This document shows positions 62,400 to 64,000 of a stretch of 64,000 bases of DNA, piece after piece (the first letter of the stretch is position 1; each line of letters begins with the position of its first letter). Position numbers and translations under genes: made by a program. Under the pieces are notes generated by a model. That model worked only from the letters and a program-made list of their open reading frames with translations. It was not told where the DNA came from and ran no database searches. This stretch comes from Amycolatopsis pittospori (GTDB lineage: Bacteria > Actinomycetota > Actinomycetes > Mycobacteriales > Pseudonocardiaceae). The stretch spans positions 56,459 through 120,458 of the forward strand of contig NZ_JACBXD010000018.1 of NCBI RefSeq assembly GCF_013870525.1. Reading direction: 5' to 3'.

Positions 62400-63254
62400 A
62401 TGATCACACTGATCGGACTCGGCCCGATGGGCCAGGCCATGGTCCGCGTACTCCTGGAGAACGGCCACGGCGTGACCGTCTGGAACCGCACCGCCGCCCG
62501 CGCGGACGGCGTCGTCGCCGCGGGTGCCGTGCGCGCCGAAACGCCGGCGGACGCGGTGTCGGCGTCGGAACTGGTACTGCTGAGCCTCACCGACTACGCG
62601 GCGATGTACGACATCCTGGGCAAGGCCGAGGACGCGTTGGCGGGCAAGGTGATCGTCAACCTCAGCTCGGACACCCCGGAGAAGACCCGCGAAGCCGCCG
62701 ACTGGGTCAAGGCCCGCGGCGGGCAGTTCATCGCGGGCGGTCTGATGGTGCCGGCGCCGTTCGTGGGTAAAGAAGAGGCGTACGTCTTCTACAGCGGTCC
62801 CGCGGACGTCTTCGAGAAGTACCGCGAGGTCCTGGCGCTGATCGGGCGGCCGGACTTCCTCGGCGAGGACGTCCGCCTGGCGCAGCTGTTCTACCAGGCA
62901 CAGCTGGACATCTTCCTGAACTCGCTTTCGGTGTTCCTGCACGCGAGCGCGCTTGTCCGCGCGGCCGAGGTGCCTGTCGCGAAGTTCCTCCCGTACGCCA
63001 AGGACCTCTTCGCGACGATGGGCTTCTACCTCGACGCCGCCGCGGAGCAGGTCGAGAAGGGTGAACACCCGGGCGACGAGGCCGACGTGACGATGATGGG
63101 CGCCACCGCGGACCACATCGTGCAGGCCAGCCGGGACGCCGGAATCGACGTCGTCCTGCCGGAGGCGGTCAAGTCCCACTACGACCGGGCGATCGCGGCC
63201 GGACACGGGCGGAGCTCGTGGACCAGCCTGTACGAGGTCATCAAGGAAGGCTGA
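62400..63254 (+). CDS. Imine-reductase-like NAD(P)-dependent oxidoreductase, tandem copy 2
   Basis: The 284-residue product starts MITLIGLGPMGQAMVRVLLE, with WNRTAARADG and a helical half containing AQLFYQAQLDIFLNSLSVFL. It is related to, but clearly diverged from, the upstream copy and the gene at 32736. AAGGA lies 8-9 bases before the ATG. Pairing of two different family members suggests a heteromeric enzyme or sequential steps on one substrate; this is inference. Confidence 0.9.
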   Translation: MITLIGLGPMGQAMVRVLLENGHGVTVWNRTAARADGVVAAGAVRAETPADAVSASELVLLSLTDYAAMYDILGKAEDALAGKVIVNLSSDTPEKTREAADWVKARGGQFIAGGLMVPAPFVGKEEAYVFYSGPADVFEKYREVLALIGRPDFLGEDVRLAQLFYQAQLDIFLNSLSVFLHASALVRAAEVPVAKFLPYAKDLFATMGFYLDAAAEQVEKGEHPGDEADVTMMGATADHIVQASRDAGIDVVLPEAVKSHYDRAIAAGHGRSSWTSLYEVIKEG

Positions 63255-63296
63255 GCCGGGCCGATGACCCCCGGCTGGTGGGTCACAGGGCCTGCG

Positions 63297-63355
63297 AAGT
63301 CCGTGAAGGACTCCTTGAGGGACTCTGGGTCCCTCAAGGAGTCCTTCACGGACTT
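63297..63355. repeat. Palindrome family A, copy 3 (27-bp arms, TCTGG loop)
   Basis: Bases 63297-63323 pair perfectly with 63329-63355. Compared with copies 1 and 2 the arm has ACTCC for CCTCC, and the same change is present in the other arm, so the base pairing is kept. It terminates between the convergent oxidoreductase and LysR genes. Confidence 0.9.
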
Positions 63356-63385
63356 TCGAGACTGGGCGCTGGCGCCACCTTTGCC

Positions 63386-64000
63386 CTACCCGTCAAGAGA
63401 CCCCGAATCGCCACTCGCGACTCCCAGCACCTCCAGGAACGCCTTCGCCGCGGGCGTCACGGTGAACCTGTTCCACACGAGGTGCTCGATCCGCGTGGGC
63501 GCGTCGGTCACCGGCACGCTCACGACTCCGCTCAGGTTCGGCACGTAATTCGACGGCAGCAGCGCGACCCCCAGTCCTTGGTGGATGAGCCGCGCCATGA
63601 AGTCGGCCGCGGTCACCTCGAACGCGACCTCCCGGGTCATTTTCGCGGCGGCGAACGCCTGATCCGTCTGGGCCCGCCCCGCCGTGCCCGCCGGGAAGTC
63701 CACGAACACCTCCGACGACAGCCTGCTCAAGTCCACTTCGGACTCGTCGGCGAGCGGATGTCCCGGCGCCACGACGGCGACCAGGTCGTCTCGTGCGAGT
63801 TCGCGGGTGCCGACGCCTTCCGGGCGGTCCGACACCGGGAGGCCGAGGATCGCGACCTCGATCGCGCTGTCCCTGACCTGCTCCACCAAGTCACCGCTGC
63901 CGCCGACCCGCAGTCCGATCCGGACATGCGGATATCGCCGGTGGAACGTCTGCAGCGCGGCCGGGACGTCGACCGCCGCGACGGTCGGGATCACGCCGAC
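63386..64000 (-). CDS. LysR-family regulator, C-terminal part (5' end outside window)
   Basis: The frame is open to the right edge. The ~204 residues are a LysR substrate-binding domain: GVIPTVAAVDVPAALQTFHR at the first strand, VEQVRDSAIEVAILGLPVSD, ELARDDLVAVVAPGHPLADE and IHQGLGVALLPSNYV. The helix-turn-helix lies beyond base 64000. The last codons (VASGDSGSLDG) come from a solitary half of palindrome family C (63402-63421). Target genes may lie upstream, outside the window. Confidence 0.92.
   Translation of the reverse strand, partial: VGVIPTVAAVDVPAALQTFHRRYPHVRIGLRVGGSGDLVEQVRDSAIEVAILGLPVSDRPEGVGTRELARDDLVAVVAPGHPLADESEVDLSRLSSEVFVDFPAGTAGRAQTDQAFAAAKMTREVAFEVTAADFMARLIHQGLGVALLPSNYVPNLSGVVSVPVTDAPTRIEHLVWNRFTVTPAAKAFLEVLGVASGDSGSLDG
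63402..63421. repeat. Half-copy of palindrome family C inside the LysR 3' end
   Basis: CCCGAATCGCCACTCGCGAC matches the right arm at 47538-47557 at 19 of 20 bases. It lies in frame within the LysR gene and encodes part of its C-terminal tail. Confidence 0.7.

Overview
The window is high-GC actinobacterial DNA with dense, often overlapping genes (many ATGA/TGATG junctions), frequent GTG starts, F420-dependent and SARP-type genes, and many long perfect intergenic palindromes. Together these suggest a Pseudonocardiaceae genome, most like Amycolatopsis. This assignment is inference from gene content and style; no rRNA is present to confirm it. I saw no tRNA, rRNA, CRISPR array, transposase or phage gene.

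Layout. 0-2.5 kb: the end of a secreted beta-helix protein, a palindrome-rich gap and an aldehyde dehydrogenase. 2.3-9 kb: a small class II lanthipeptide-like locus on the minus strand, with LanM synthetase, a cysteine-free precursor-like peptide, a hairpin, then a LAL/LuxR regulator with a glutaredoxin-like gene and a stand-alone SH3-like protein. 9.2-11 kb: small secreted cysteine proteins, one apparently broken. 11-14.6 kb: M20 peptidase plus alpha/beta hydrolase, then an ArsR/SRPBCC pair. 14.6-21.9 kb: a core-type block (DUF5703, lipoprotein, aldo/keto reductase, LLM oxidoreductase, uppP, histidine phosphatase, M3 peptidase). 22-28 kb: divergent aminotransferase/MocR pair, PAP2-like protein, beta-helix protein and TetR. 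28.2-32.6 kb: alcohol dehydrogenase, DUF59 protein, amidohydrolase and a MimR/AcoR-type activator, an arrangement known from propane/acetone monooxygenase operons but here without the monooxygenase. 32.7-35.5 kb: an imine-reductase-like gene under a MerR-type operator, a membrane protein and malate dehydrogenase. 35.9-54 kb: two DUF4360 proteins, FUSC transporter, two GH92 mannosidases, an ECF41 sigma factor with its SDR, an M36 peptidase and a tannase-family esterase; much of this is a secreted degradation set. 54-58 kb: a macrolide/lipoprotein-exporter-type ABC operon. 58-64 kb: a SARP-NB-ARC-TPR regulator, heptamer repeats typical of SARP sites, two tandem imine-reductase-like genes and a partial LysR regulator.

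The most noteworthy items are the LanM locus whose peptide has no cysteine, the monooxygenase-less MimR cluster, the SARP-site/imine-reductase module, and several families of modular palindromes, two of which have half-copies forming the 3' ends of coding genes. At least six genes have a TANNNT box 6-8 bases before the start codon, pointing to leaderless transcription.
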